A stretch of DNA of 64,000 nt from Agromyces ramosus (GTDB lineage: Bacteria > Actinomycetota > Actinomycetes > Actinomycetales > Microbacteriaceae): assembly GCF_004216665.1 (NCBI RefSeq), contig NZ_SGWY01000002.1, positions 720,685 to 784,684 on the forward strand, written 5' to 3'. Positions within the stretch are counted from its first letter, which is position 1; every line of letters begins with the position of its first letter. This document shows, piece by piece, positions 1-8,999 of the stretch. The notes beneath the pieces were generated by a model, which searched no databases, was not told where the DNA came from, and saw nothing but the letters and a program-made list of their open reading frames with translations. Position numbers and translations under genes: made by a program.

Positions 1-97
1 CATCGGATGTCGGATCCGGGGAATAGATCCGCGATCGATGCGTTCGCATATGTGTGGCCGACCGGCCGCAGCGACATCACATTGGAGAAACCGCAAG

Positions 98-661
98 ATG
101 ACGAGCACCGCGACGACGATCGAGATCCCCGGCTACCGCGCAGGCACGTGGAAGGTCGACACCGCCCACAGCGAGGTCGGCTTCAGCATCCGCCACCTGA
201 TGATCAGCAAGGTGAAGGGCAAGTTCGAGCGATTCGACGCCACCTTCGTGACCGCCGAGAACCCCCTCGAGTCCAGCGTGACGGCGTCCGCCGAGGTCGC
301 CTCGATCACCACGAACGAGCCGAACCGCGACGCGCACCTGCGCACCGGCGACTTCTTCGAGGCCGAGTCGTACCCGACCATCGACTTCGTGTCCACCGGC
401 GTGCGCGCCGAGGGCGGCGACTTCAAGGTGGACGGCGACCTCACGATCCGCGGCATCACCAGGCCCGTGACCTTCGACTTCGACTTCGGCGGCTTCGGCG
501 GCGACCCCTACGGCAACTACAAGGGTGGCGCGACCGCGAAGACGGTCATCAACCGCGAGGACTTCGGACTCAGCTACAACGCGGCCCTCGAGACGGGCGG
601 CGTGCTGCTCGGCGACCAGGTGACCATCACGCTCGAGCTGCAGGCCGCGCTCGAGCAGTGA
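98..661 (+). CDS. YceI family protein
   Basis: 187-aa YceI-family protein, a lipocalin-like beta-barrel fold that in characterised relatives binds isoprenoid or other amphiphilic ligands. The N-terminal WKVDTAHSEVGFSIRHL segment (about residues 18-34) and the C-terminal INREDFGL segment (about 150-157) are typical of the family. No signal peptide is visible, so a cytoplasmic location is likely, unlike periplasmic E. coli YceI. I chose the ATG at 98 because GGAGAAA lies just upstream at 84-90; an in-frame extension to 38 would add an unconserved Arg-rich tail. The gene ends at a strong hairpin shared with the convergent neighbour. The ligand is unknown. Confidence 0.9.
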   Translation: MTSTATTIEIPGYRAGTWKVDTAHSEVGFSIRHLMISKVKGKFERFDATFVTAENPLESSVTASAEVASITTNEPNRDAHLRTGDFFEAESYPTIDFVSTGVRAEGGDFKVDGDLTIRGITRPVTFDFDFGGFGGDPYGNYKGGATAKTVINREDFGLSYNAALETGGVLLGDQVTITLELQAALEQ

Positions 662-671
662 CTCCGGTCCA

Positions 672-712
672 GCGGAACGGGCGGTGCCGCGACGTGGCGC
701 CGCCCGTTCCGC
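672..712. terminator. Bidirectional hairpin between YceI and AlkZ-like genes
   Basis: A perfect 13-bp stem, GCGGAACGGGCGG at 672-684 and its complement at 700-712, with a 15-nt loop. It sits in the 53-bp gap between two convergent genes, so it can serve both. There is no U-tract, as is usual in high-GC actinobacteria. Confidence 0.7.
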
Positions 713-714
713 GT

Positions 715-1821
715 TCACGTCGCGGTCGTGATCGCGCCCAGCCGCTCCCCGTGGAACCGTGCCCAACGGGCGAGGGCGGGTTCGTACCCGACCGGGTCGA
801 TCGACCGCTCGAAGCCCTCGAGTGCGACGGATGCCTCGCCCTTCGCCCTGGTGACCTTCCAAAGGCCCTCGACGACGCCCGCGCCGTTCACGAGGATCGG
901 CTGGAACACCCCGTTCAGCCCCGGCACGATCCTGGGCGCGTGGAGCGGATCGCAGACGTCGCTGCGCTCCGTGTACCCGAGGAAATACTCGTCGAAGGCG
1001 GCGAGCACGAAGCGGCGTGAGGTGCGCGGCGTGGTCGACGCGGGATCGGCGGCCCAACCCGCATCCGCCGCGACGACGCGCTCCTCGTCGAATGCCACGA
1101 GCGCGCCACCGGCTGCGGCGAACGCCGTGCGCGCGTCGGTGAGCGTGAGTCCGCTCCACCAGGCGAAGTCGCGCACGGTGACCGGCCCGTGGCCTGCGGC
1201 GTAGGCGACGGCGAGGTTCGCCAGCGTCTCATCGCGGTCGGGGACCCGGCCGGCGGCGGGCGCCCACTCGTCGAGCAGCACGAAGCGCTGTCCGCGACCC
1301 TCGACGGGGCCGCAGCAGAGCACGGCGTCCTGCGCGAGCCACCAGATCAGGTGGTAGCCCCGCTGCCCGGTCGTGCGGATGCCCGCCGCCTCCCACGCGG
1401 CGAGGAGCTCCTCGCGGGAGAGCGAGGCGCCGCCGGCCAGCGCGGTCTCGGCGAGCTCGCGAGCGCGCGAATACACCTCCCGATCGAGTTCGAGCTGGCG
1501 ATGCCGGGTGGCCGCGCGCTGCATGATGCGCGGCCCGGTGATCGCGAGGATCGGGCGCAGCGTCTCGGTCGGCAGCAGGTGGAGGGTGCCGCGCATCGGC
1601 CACGACCGCACGACCTCGCGCGACTCGATCGCCGCGTCGACATCGGCGGAGGCGGATCCCGGGACGCGTGCGCCGAGCACCCACCTCGCGGCCGCGAAGT
1701 CCTGCGCCTGGACGGCGCCGAGCCGTCGCACCGCGGCGGTGATGGACGGCAGGCCGGTGCGCAATCCGTGCGCATCGAGTCGCGCGGCTCGCAGGCGGGC
1801 CGCGCTGGCGGGCTTCGGCAT
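715..1821 (-). CDS. Winged-helix DNA-binding domain protein, AlkZ/YcaQ-like
   Basis: 368-aa member of the HTH_42 winged-helix family. Characterised members (Streptomyces AlkZ, E. coli YcaQ) are DNA glycosylases that unhook interstrand crosslinks or bulky alkyl lesions. The segment LGAVQAQDFAAARW near residues 28-41 contains the Q-x-Q motif used for catalysis in AlkZ. EVVRSWPMRGTLHLL near residue 70 is another conserved block. The ATG at 1821 starts MPKPASAARLRAARLDAHGL, a typical family N-terminus; upstream in-frame codons to 1920 look non-coding. It diverges from the ABC-F gene. Glycosylase activity is inferred from the family only; many actinobacterial paralogues are uncharacterised. Confidence 0.8.
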   Translation of the reverse strand: MPKPASAARLRAARLDAHGLRTGLPSITAAVRRLGAVQAQDFAAARWVLGARVPGSASADVDAAIESREVVRSWPMRGTLHLLPTETLRPILAITGPRIMQRAATRHRQLELDREVYSRARELAETALAGGASLSREELLAAWEAAGIRTTGQRGYHLIWWLAQDAVLCCGPVEGRGQRFVLLDEWAPAAGRVPDRDETLANLAVAYAAGHGPVTVRDFAWWSGLTLTDARTAFAAAGGALVAFDEERVVAADAGWAADPASTTPRTSRRFVLAAFDEYFLGYTERSDVCDPLHAPRIVPGLNGVFQPILVNGAGVVEGLWKVTRAKGEASVALEGFERSIDPVGYEPALARWARFHGERLGAITTAT

Positions 1822-1892
1822 GCCACGAGTCTGGCGGATGCCGGTGACATCCGCTGGACGACGCCGACGCGAGACGCCGCCCGTTCGAGCGA

Positions 1893-1898
1893 TAGACT
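1893..1898 (+). promoter_or_regulatory. -10 hexamer for the ABC-F gene
   Basis: TAGACT fits the actinobacterial TANNNT -10. A start 7-10 nt downstream gives a leader of about 50 nt containing GGAGG at 1944-1948. No convincing -35 is seen. Confidence 0.4.
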
Positions 1899-1954
1899 GG
1901 GGGGCTGTGCCACTCGGCACGCCTCACCCCACCCACTTCCGCCGGAGGATCCCC

Positions 1955-3553
1955 GTGCTCGCCGTCCATGATCTCGAGATCCGCGTCGGCGCCCGCGTGC
2001 TGATGGAGCACGTGGACTTCCGCGTCTCGGCGGGCGACAAGGTGGGGTTGGTCGGCCGCAACGGCGCCGGCAAGACCACGCTCACGAAGACGCTCGCCGG
2101 CGAGACGCTGCCCAACGGCGGGCGGATCGATCGATCCGGCGAGATCGGCTACCTGCCGCAGGACCCGCGCTCCGGCGACCCCGAGATGCTCGCGCGCACG
2201 CGGATCCTCGATGCGCGGGGCCTGGGCTCGCTGGTGCTCGGCATGCACGAGGCGTCCATGGCGATGGGGAGCGACGATCCCGACGTTGCCGAGCGCGCGA
2301 TGAAGAAGTACGGCAACCTCACCGACCGCTTCACCGCGCTCGGCGGGTACGCGGCCGAGGCGGAGGCGGCCTCGATCGCGTCGAACCTCAACCTGCCCGA
2401 CCGCATCCTCGACCAGCCGCTGAAGACGCTCTCGGGCGGACAGCGCCGGCGTATCGAACTCGCGCGCATCCTCTTCTCGGACGCCGAGACGATGATCCTG
2501 GACGAGCCGACCAACCACCTCGACGCCGACTCGGTCGTGTGGCTGCGCGAGTTCCTGAAGGCCTACAAGGGCGGCGTGATCGTGATCAGCCACGACGTGG
2601 AGCTCGTCGGCGAGGTCGTGAACCGCGTCTTCTACCTCGACGCGAACCGCTCGATCATCGACATCTACAACATGGGCTGGAAGCACTACCTGCGCCAGCG
2701 TGCCGCCGACGAGGAGCGTCGCAAGAAGGAGCGCGCCAACGCCGAGAAGAAGGCCGGCGCCCTGCAGTTGCAGGCGGCCAGGTTCGGCGCGAAGGCGTCG
2801 AAGGCGGCCGCGGCGCACCAGATGGTCGCCCGCGCCGAGAAGCTCCTCGCCGGCCTCGAGGAGGTGCGCGCCGTCGACCGGGTCGCGAAGCTGCGCTTCC
2901 CGACGCCCGCGCCCTGCGGTCGCACGCCGCTCACCGCCAGCGACCTCTCGAAGAGCTACGGCTCCCTCGAGATCTTCACCGCCGTCGACCTCGCGATCGA
3001 CCGAGGGTCGAAGGTGGTCATCATCGGCCTGAACGGTGCCGGGAAGACGACGCTGCTGCGCATCCTCGCGGGCGTCGACCGCCCGGACACGGGCGTCGTC
3101 GAGGCCGGGCACGGGCTGCGCGTCGGCTACTACGCGCAGGAGCACGAGACGCTCGACGTGGCGCGCACCGTGCTCCAGAACATGGTGAGCGCCTCACCGA
3201 ACCTCACCGAGACCGAGGCCCGCAAGGTGCTCGGCTCGTTCCTGTTCACGGGCGACGACGTGCACAAGCCCGCCGGAGTCCTCTCGGGCGGCGAGAAGAC
3301 CCGCCTCGCGCTCGCGATGATCGTCGTGTCGGGCGCGAACGTGCTGCTGCTCGACGAGCCGACGAACAACCTCGACCCCGCGAGCCGCGCCGAGATCCTC
3401 GACGCGCTCGCCCACTACGAGGGATCCGTCGTGCTCGTCTCGCACGACCCCGGCGCGGTCGAGGCCCTGAACCCCGAACGCGTGCTGATCATGCCCGACG
3501 GGACCGAGGACCACTGGAGCCGCGAGTACCAGGAGCTCATCGAGCTGGCGTGA
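1955..3553 (+). CDS. ABC-F family ATP-binding cassette protein
   Basis: 532-aa soluble protein with two ABC ATPase domains and no membrane segment, the ABC-F architecture. These proteins act on ribosomes as translation factors or protect against ribosome-targeting antibiotics. Domain 1 has Walker A GRNGAGKTT (about residues 33-41), signature LSGGQRRRIELARI and Walker B MILDEPTNHLD. A charged inter-domain linker rich in Lys/Arg/Glu follows (about 250-300). Domain 2 has [22 protein letters not shown] and LLLDEPTNNLD. The GTG start has GGAGG 6 nt upstream. It ends 1 nt before the stop of the convergent SURF1 gene. Which ABC-F subgroup it belongs to cannot be decided by eye. Confidence 0.92.
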   Translation: MLAVHDLEIRVGARVLMEHVDFRVSAGDKVGLVGRNGAGKTTLTKTLAGETLPNGGRIDRSGEIGYLPQDPRSGDPEMLARTRILDARGLGSLVLGMHEASMAMGSDDPDVAERAMKKYGNLTDRFTALGGYAAEAEAASIASNLNLPDRILDQPLKTLSGGQRRRIELARILFSDAETMILDEPTNHLDADSVVWLREFLKAYKGGVIVISHDVELVGEVVNRVFYLDANRSIIDIYNMGWKHYLRQRAADEERRKKERANAEKKAGALQLQAARFGAKASKAAAAHQMVARAEKLLAGLEEVRAVDRVAKLRFPTPAPCGRTPLTASDLSKSYGSLEIFTAVDLAIDRGSKVVIIGLNGAGKTTLLRILAGVDRPDTGVVEAGHGLRVGYYAQEHETLDVARTVLQNMVSASPNLTETEARKVLGSFLFTGDDVHKPAGVLSGGEKTRLALAMIVVSGANVLLLDEPTNNLDPASRAEILDALAHYEGSVVLVSHDPGAVEALNPERVLIMPDGTEDHWSREYQELIELA

Positions 3554-3554
3554 T

Positions 3555-4400
3555 CTAGCGGCGGTCGAGCACCTCGTCCTCGAGGTCGGCGTCGGCGTCG
3601 GCCTTCACGCGCTTGGATCGACGGAATCCGCGCTCGGGCGTCCCACTCGCAGGCGCGACTCCGGATGCCTCCGCGAGCCCGCGGCGTTCCTGGTTCGCGG
3701 CCCACCCGAGTCCGACGAACGCGAGCAGGGCGAACACGAACCACTGCAGCGCGTACGAGAGGTGCGGACCCTCGTCGCGCACCGGCCGCGCCGCTGCGAG
3801 CGGCGGCTCGTCGACGTCGGCCCCCGACTGCACGAGCACGCCGTACGCGCCCGTGTAGCTCGGCTCGTCCATCCGCTCGGCGAGCTCGTGCAGGTCGATC
3901 GTCGCGAACTCGATGCCGGTGGACGTGCGCCCGGCGATGCGCTCCTCGCCCGCCTTCAGCCTCGCCTCGACCTGGACGCGTCCCGACGCGGGCGGGGCGT
4001 ACTCGCTCGGCCGGCCGTCGGACGCCTGCGCGATCCAGCCCCGGTCGACCATGAACACGGAGCCGTCGTCGAGGCGGAAGGGCGTGATCACCTCGAAGCC
4101 CGAGCTGCCCTCGAACGGGCGGTTCCGAACCACGACCTCCTCGTCGGCCAGGTACTCGCCCGAGAGGGAGACCACCTGCCACCGCTGGTCGACGTCGAAC
4201 CCGTCGGCGTCGGGCAGGGCCTCCGCGACCGGGATCGCATCGGCGTCGTAGTTGGCATCGATGCGCGCCACCTCGGCGAGGGCCTCCGCGCGCCGGTTCA
4301 ACTGCCACGTGCCCAGCGCACAGCACGCGATCGCGAAGACGATCACGAGCGCGAGGTAGCCGGCCCATCGCGGCGACCTGAGGAACGACCACTCGCTCAC
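3555..4400 (-). CDS. SURF1 family protein
   Basis: 281-aa SURF1-like membrane protein, a family involved in assembly of haem-copper cytochrome oxidases. A membrane helix lies at about residues 13-31, followed by the family pattern GTWQLNRR. A large extracytoplasmic domain contains VVSLSGEYL, VVRNRPFEG and VDRGWI. A second helix lies at about 222-243. The C-terminus is charged and cytoplasmic. The ATG overlaps the stop of the upstream small Cys-rich gene by 4 nt (ATGA), so the two are translationally coupled. A role in aa3 oxidase assembly is inferred from the family. Confidence 0.92.
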   Translation of the reverse strand: MSEWSFLRSPRWAGYLALVIVFAIACCALGTWQLNRRAEALAEVARIDANYDADAIPVAEALPDADGFDVDQRWQVVSLSGEYLADEEVVVRNRPFEGSSGFEVITPFRLDDGSVFMVDRGWIAQASDGRPSEYAPPASGRVQVEARLKAGEERIAGRTSTGIEFATIDLHELAERMDEPSYTGAYGVLVQSGADVDEPPLAAARPVRDEGPHLSYALQWFVFALLAFVGLGWAANQERRGLAEASGVAPASGTPERGFRRSKRVKADADADLEDEVLDRR

Positions 4401-4645
4401 GGCTCGGCTCCCGTGGCGGCATCCGTGGTCACCGGCTCGAACGGAGCGACGCGAACCGGGAACGACCGCGCCTCGAGGAACCCACGCAGGTACTCGACGT
4501 GCTCGTCGCAGGCGAGCCAGGTCTTCCAGCGCTCTCCGGTGTGGATGCGCGGGTTCTGCCAGTCGATGCGCCAGGTCGCGGTGTCACGGCACGCGGCGCG
4601 CGAGCAGACGTCGGGGGCGGCATCCGCCCCGATTCCGCCGATCAC
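4397..4645 (-). CDS. Small Cys/His protein between DUF3099 and SURF1 genes
   Basis: 82-aa protein of unknown function. It has CSRAAC at residues 14-19 and, after a W-rich middle (WRIDWQNPRIHTGERWKTWL), the segment ACDEHVEYLRGFL with another Cys and His. The spacing suggests a small metal-binding fold, perhaps zinc. The GTG start overlaps the DUF3099 stop by 4 nt and its own stop overlaps the SURF1 start by 4 nt, so the three form a tight operon. I recall similar actinobacterial proteins carrying the label acetone carboxylase; nothing here supports that enzyme. Confidence 0.8.
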   Translation of the reverse strand: MIGGIGADAAPDVCSRAACRDTATWRIDWQNPRIHTGERWKTWLACDEHVEYLRGFLEARSFPVRVAPFEPVTTDAATGAEP

Positions 4646-5100
4646 GCGGCACCGCGCTCGTCGTGCGGCGGGCCGCCGGTCTCGGAGTCGCCGGAGTGGC
4701 CGGGGTCGCCGGAGTGGCCGGGGTCGCCGGGGGAGTCGTGTGCGGATGCCCCGGGCGCGGCATCACCGGATTCCCCTTCCTCGGAGGCGGGCGCCGACGG
4801 CGCTTCTCGCCCGGCCGCCTCCGCGTCGGGACCGGGTGCGTGCGGGGCCATGGGAACCAGCCCGCCCGGTCGGAGCACCTCGGAGTCGCGCGACGGTCCG
4901 CTGACGTTCGCCAGCACCACGGCCACGTAGGGCAGGAAGATCGCGCCGGCAGCGAAGACGACGAGCCACCAGCCCTGGGCGAAGAGCATGGCGAAGATGC
5001 AGGCGACACGGATCGACATCGCGATCGTGTACTTGATCATGCGCGATCGCCGCTCCGCTTCGGGCGAGGGCGGCAGCGTGGTGATCGACTGCTGCTTCAT
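4642..5100 (-). CDS. DUF3099 domain membrane protein
   Basis: 152-aa protein with an N-terminal DUF3099 domain. A soluble start (KQQSITTLPPSPEAERRSR) is followed by two adjacent membrane helices at about residues 21-42 and 45-66. The cytoplasmic or extracytoplasmic tail is acidic and rich in Gly/Pro/Ser and includes a duplicated GDPGHS hexapeptide. ATG at 5100 is preferred because DUF3099 proteins begin just before this motif; a TTG start at 5139 is possible, and a purine-rich GGAGAGGAGA lies between the two (5123-5132). It is the first gene of an operon with the Cys-rich protein and SURF1. Function is unknown; the operon suggests a membrane or respiratory role. Confidence 0.8.
   Translation of the reverse strand: MKQQSITTLPPSPEAERRSRMIKYTIAMSIRVACIFAMLFAQGWWLVVFAAGAIFLPYVAVVLANVSGPSRDSEVLRPGGLVPMAPHAPGPDAEAAGREAPSAPASEEGESGDAAPGASAHDSPGDPGHSGDPGHSGDSETGGPPHDERGAA
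4693..4728. repeat. Two tandem 18-bp copies inside the DUF3099 gene
   Basis: GGAGTGGCCGGGGTCGCC occurs twice in direct tandem (4693-4710 and 4711-4728). In frame on the minus strand it encodes a repeated GDPGHS. It is likely a slippage-prone low-complexity tail. Confidence 0.85.
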
Positions 5101-5102
5101 GA

Positions 5103-5954
<852 letters not shown>

Positions 5955-5975
5955 GCCCCATCCCGGACGCGACGA

Positions 5976-6932
5976 TCAGCGGTCGATCCGCACCACGTCG
6001 TACTCGGTGTCGGGAGTCGGCGGCGTGCCGAACCGGGCATTGGGCAGGAACAGGCTGTTCCCGAACCGCGCGACCGTGGTCGGGACGTCGAACGCGGGGT
6101 CGGTCAGCTGATCGACGAGGGTGCCGCTCGTGCCGTCTGCGGCCAGGCGGATCACCGCGACCGTGTTGAGCTGGTTCTGCACCACGTAGAGCGTGTTGCC
6201 GACGACGAGCAGGCCGTCTCCGGCGGTCACGGGGAAGCCGCCGAGGTCGACGGCGGTCGCCTCGCCGGTCGCGGGGTCCACGCGGAACAGCGTGGCCGTC
6301 GCGGACTGGATCACGAGCAGGGCCTGGCGGTCGGGCGTCTCGGCGATGCCGTTGGCATTGAAGCCCTGCTGCTGCACCCAGTCGCCAGTGAGCGGAAGGG
6401 TCACGACGTCGGAGGCGTCGGCGAGCTCGCCCGACGGCGATACCGGCACGAAGTACAGCTCGGCCGCGAAGCTGTTCGTGAACCAGGCGCCGTCACGGGT
6501 CAGGACGACGTCGTTGATGAACGCCGGACCGCTGGTCAGCGGATAGGTCTCGAGCACGTCTCCGGTGTCGGCGTCGACCACGCGGGCCGAACCGGTCGGC
6601 CCACCGGCGATGAAGAGCCGCCCCCGATCGTCGATCTTGAGGCCGACCGACGGCGTGCCCGGGCCGTCGAGCGTCGTGATCTCGGCGCCGGTGCGGAGGT
6701 CGACGACGTAGACGTCGCCGTCGGCCAGGGATCCGACGTAGGCGGTGCCGCCGGGGCCGATCGCGATCCCCTCGGGCCGGAAGCCGTCGGGGAGTTCGAT
6801 CAGGTCTTCGACCGCACCGCCTCCCGGAGGAGAACCCGCAGCGTGGGCGGCGCCCGCCGCCGAGACGGCGAGGAGCCCAGTCAGTGCGGCGGCGGCGAAT
6901 GTACGTGCGACGATGCGACCGGACATGGCCAC
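5976..6932 (-). CDS. Secreted beta-propeller (SMP-30/NHL-like) protein
   Basis: 318-aa exported protein. An N-terminal signal peptide (positive start, AAAALTGLLAVSAAGAAHA, cleavage probably after AHA near residue 32) precedes a repeat-containing beta-propeller. Blades show repeats such as PEGIAIGPGGTAYVGSLADG, VGLKIDDRGRLFIAG and NDVVLTRDGAWFTNS. Propellers of this kind include lactonases and strictosidine-synthase-like enzymes, but no catalytic set can be assigned here. The start is GTG 6932 or ATG 6926; neither has a clear ribosome site. It lies 79 bp upstream of serB on the same strand. Role unknown; extracytoplasmic binding or lactonase-like activity is only a guess. Confidence 0.85.
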   Translation of the reverse strand: MAMSGRIVARTFAAAALTGLLAVSAAGAAHAAGSPPGGGAVEDLIELPDGFRPEGIAIGPGGTAYVGSLADGDVYVVDLRTGAEITTLDGPGTPSVGLKIDDRGRLFIAGGPTGSARVVDADTGDVLETYPLTSGPAFINDVVLTRDGAWFTNSFAAELYFVPVSPSGELADASDVVTLPLTGDWVQQQGFNANGIAETPDRQALLVIQSATATLFRVDPATGEATAVDLGGFPVTAGDGLLVVGNTLYVVQNQLNTVAVIRLAADGTSGTLVDQLTDPAFDVPTTVARFGNSLFLPNARFGTPPTPDTEYDVVRIDR

Positions 6933-7011
6933 ATGCTACGTCCGGCTCGGCGATGCGGTCGGGGTTCGGAGGAAGCTCCCAGCCCGCCCGTCGACCGCCG
7001 TACGGGAAGCG

Positions 7012-7674
7012 TCAGCCGCGCAGGCCGAGCAGGGGGAGCACTGCGCTGAGGTCGGGCGTGTCGATCGCGACATGCGCTCGCTCGCGCACCACGGGCTTCG
7101 CGCAGAACGCGACGCCGAGACGGGCCCGGTCGAGCATCTCGAGGTCGTTGGCGCCATCGCCGACGGCGACGGCTCGCTCGAGCGGGATGCCGCTCGCCGC
7201 CGCCCACTCCTCGAGTGCGGCCGCCTTCCCATGGGCGTCGACGATGTCGCCGTCGACGCGTCCGGTGAGACGGCCGTCGGCCGTCTCGAGGCGGTTGGCG
7301 CGGCAGAAGTCGAGGCCGAGCCGCTGTGCGAGCGGATCGAGCAGCTCGTGGAATCCTCCCGACACGACGCCGACCCTTCCGCCGGCCGCGTGCACGCCGT
7401 CGATGAGCTCCTGCACACCGGGGGTCGGCGTCATCCTGGCGCGAGCCTGCTCGAACACCCCGATGCCGAGCCCGGCCAGCGTGGCCACGCGTTCGCGGAG
7501 GCTCGCGGCGAAGTCGAGCTCGCCGCGCATCGCCCGCTCGGTGACCTCGGTGACGAGCGCGAGGCTGCCGGCGGCATCCGCCAGCAGTTCGATCGCCTCC
7601 TCGCGGATGAGGGTCGAATCGGCGTCGAGCACGACGAGGGGGCCGCTCGCGCGGCCCGATGCCGTGCCCGTCAC
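7012..7674 (-). CDS. serB: Phosphoserine phosphatase
   Basis: 220-aa HAD-superfamily phosphatase. [17 protein letters not shown] near the N-terminus matches the SerB motif I (D-x-D-S-T), and motif [16 protein letters not shown] and motif [18 protein letters not shown] follow in order. It completes serine synthesis by hydrolysing phosphoserine. No ACT domain is present. The GTG start overlaps the glgC stop by 4 nt (GTGA), so it is translated from the glgC message. Coupling of serB to glgC is unusual and may only reflect compaction. Confidence 0.92.
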   Translation of the reverse strand: MTGTASGRASGPLVVLDADSTLIREEAIELLADAAGSLALVTEVTERAMRGELDFAASLRERVATLAGLGIGVFEQARARMTPTPGVQELIDGVHAAGGRVGVVSGGFHELLDPLAQRLGLDFCRANRLETADGRLTGRVDGDIVDAHGKAAALEEWAAASGIPLERAVAVGDGANDLEMLDRARLGVAFCAKPVVRERAHVAIDTPDLSAVLPLLGLRG

Positions 7675-8918
7675 GCGTTGGCCCGAACCCGGGAGCCCTT
7701 GCCGACGACCGTGATGCCGCTGTCGGTGACGATGAAGCCGCGCGCGAGGTCTTCCGCGCGGTCGACGCCGATGCGCACGCCGGCCTCGACGACGACCTCC
7801 TTGTCGAGGATCGCGCGCTGCACCGTCGCGCCGGCGTCGATGCGAGCGCGGTCGAACAGGATCGAGTCGGCCACGTGCGCGCCCGACCCGACGATCGCCC
7901 AGGGGCCCAGCACGCTGCGCTCGACATGCGCTCCGGAGATGACGGACCCGAGCGAGACGATGGAGTCGATCACGGTGCCGAGCGAGCCGCGCGCGTCGCG
8001 CGTGAACTTGGCCGGCGGAGAGTTGAGCTGCTGGCTGAAGATCGGCCACTCGCGGTTGTAGAGGTTGAACACGGGAAGCACCGAGATGAGGTCCTGGTGG
8101 GCCTCGAAGAACGAGTCGATGGTCCCGACGTCGCGCCAGTAGTAGCGGTCACGGTCGGTGGAGCCCGGCACCTCGTTCTGCTTCAGGTCGTAGACGCCGG
8201 CCCTACCCTCCGCCACGAAGGCCGGGATGATGTCGCCGCCCATGTCGTGGCTGGAGTCCGTGCGCTCGCCGTCGCGCAGCACCGCGTCGATGAGCGCGTC
8301 GGCGTCGAACACGTAGTTCCCCATCGACGCCAGCACCTCCTGCGGGGAGTCGGGCAGGCCCACCGGGTCCTTCGGCTTCTCGAGGAAGCGGTCGATGCGG
8401 CCCGGATGCGCCGCATCGACCTCGATGACTCCGAACTGGTCGGCGAGGGAGATCGGCTGCCGGATGGCGGCCACGGTGGCCGACAGGCCCGATTCGATGT
8501 GCGCGTCGATCATCTGGCTGAAGTCCATGCGGTAGACGTGGTCGGCGCCGACCACGACGATGATGTCGGGCTGCTCGTCGTAGATGAGGTTGAGGCTCTG
8601 CAGGATCGCGTCGGCCGAGCCCGAGAACCACCGTTTGCCCAGCCGCTGCTGCGCGGGCACCGACGCGACGTAGGAGTTCAGCAGGCCGCTCATGCGCCAG
8701 GTCTGGGACACGTGCCGGTCGAGGCTGTGCGACTTGTACTGCGTGAGCACGACGATCTGCCTGAGCCCCGAGTTCAGGAGGTTCGACAACGCGAAGTCGA
8801 TGAGCCGGTACTGCCCGCCGAACGGCACCGCGGGCTTGGCCCGGTCCTCCGTGAGGGGCATGAGCCGCTTTCCCTCGCCGCCGGCGAGGACGATGCCGAA
8901 TACCTTGCGCGTGGCCAT
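7671..8918 (-). CDS. glgC: Glucose-1-phosphate adenylyltransferase
   Basis: 415-aa ADP-glucose pyrophosphorylase, making ADP-glucose from ATP and glucose-1-phosphate. The N-terminus [21 protein letters not shown] is the nucleotide-binding signature. [10 protein letters not shown] carries the catalytic Asp, FLEKPKD lies in the sugar-phosphate site, and the C-terminal half is a left-handed beta-helix with hexapeptide-like repeats. It diverges from glgM over an 81-bp gap, as Rv1213/Rv1212c do in M. tuberculosis. There it feeds the GlgM-GlgE alpha-glucan route, and the same role is inferred here. Confidence 0.95.
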   Translation of the reverse strand: MATRKVFGIVLAGGEGKRLMPLTEDRAKPAVPFGGQYRLIDFALSNLLNSGLRQIVVLTQYKSHSLDRHVSQTWRMSGLLNSYVASVPAQQRLGKRWFSGSADAILQSLNLIYDEQPDIIVVVGADHVYRMDFSQMIDAHIESGLSATVAAIRQPISLADQFGVIEVDAAHPGRIDRFLEKPKDPVGLPDSPQEVLASMGNYVFDADALIDAVLRDGERTDSSHDMGGDIIPAFVAEGRAGVYDLKQNEVPGSTDRDRYYWRDVGTIDSFFEAHQDLISVLPVFNLYNREWPIFSQQLNSPPAKFTRDARGSLGTVIDSIVSLGSVISGAHVERSVLGPWAIVGSGAHVADSILFDRARIDAGATVQRAILDKEVVVEAGVRIGVDRAEDLARGFIVTDSGITVVGKGSRVRANA

Positions 8919-8961
8919 GCCCACCAGCGTAGTCAGACGAGGCCCATCACGGGCGCGGAAG

Positions 8962-8976
8962 TCCGACCATGTCGGA
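8962..8976. promoter_or_regulatory. Inverted repeat between glgC and glgM
   Basis: TCCGAC, a CAT spacer, then GTCGGA, 12 bp upstream of the glgM -10 hexamer TACCGT (8988-8993). Its place suggests a regulator site for the divergent promoters, but no regulator can be named. Confidence 0.35.
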
Positions 8977-8987
8977 TGCCGCTGCGC

Positions 8988-8993
8988 TACCGT
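8988..8993 (+). promoter_or_regulatory. -10 hexamer of leaderless glgM
   Basis: TACCGT ends 6 nt before the ATG at 9000, which predicts transcription starting at or next to the start codon. Confidence 0.5.
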
Positions 8994-8999
8994 TGCAGC

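Noticed and set aside
4397-4645. Acetone carboxylase label for the 82-aa protein
   Set aside because: The protein is far too small and shows no carboxylase motif.
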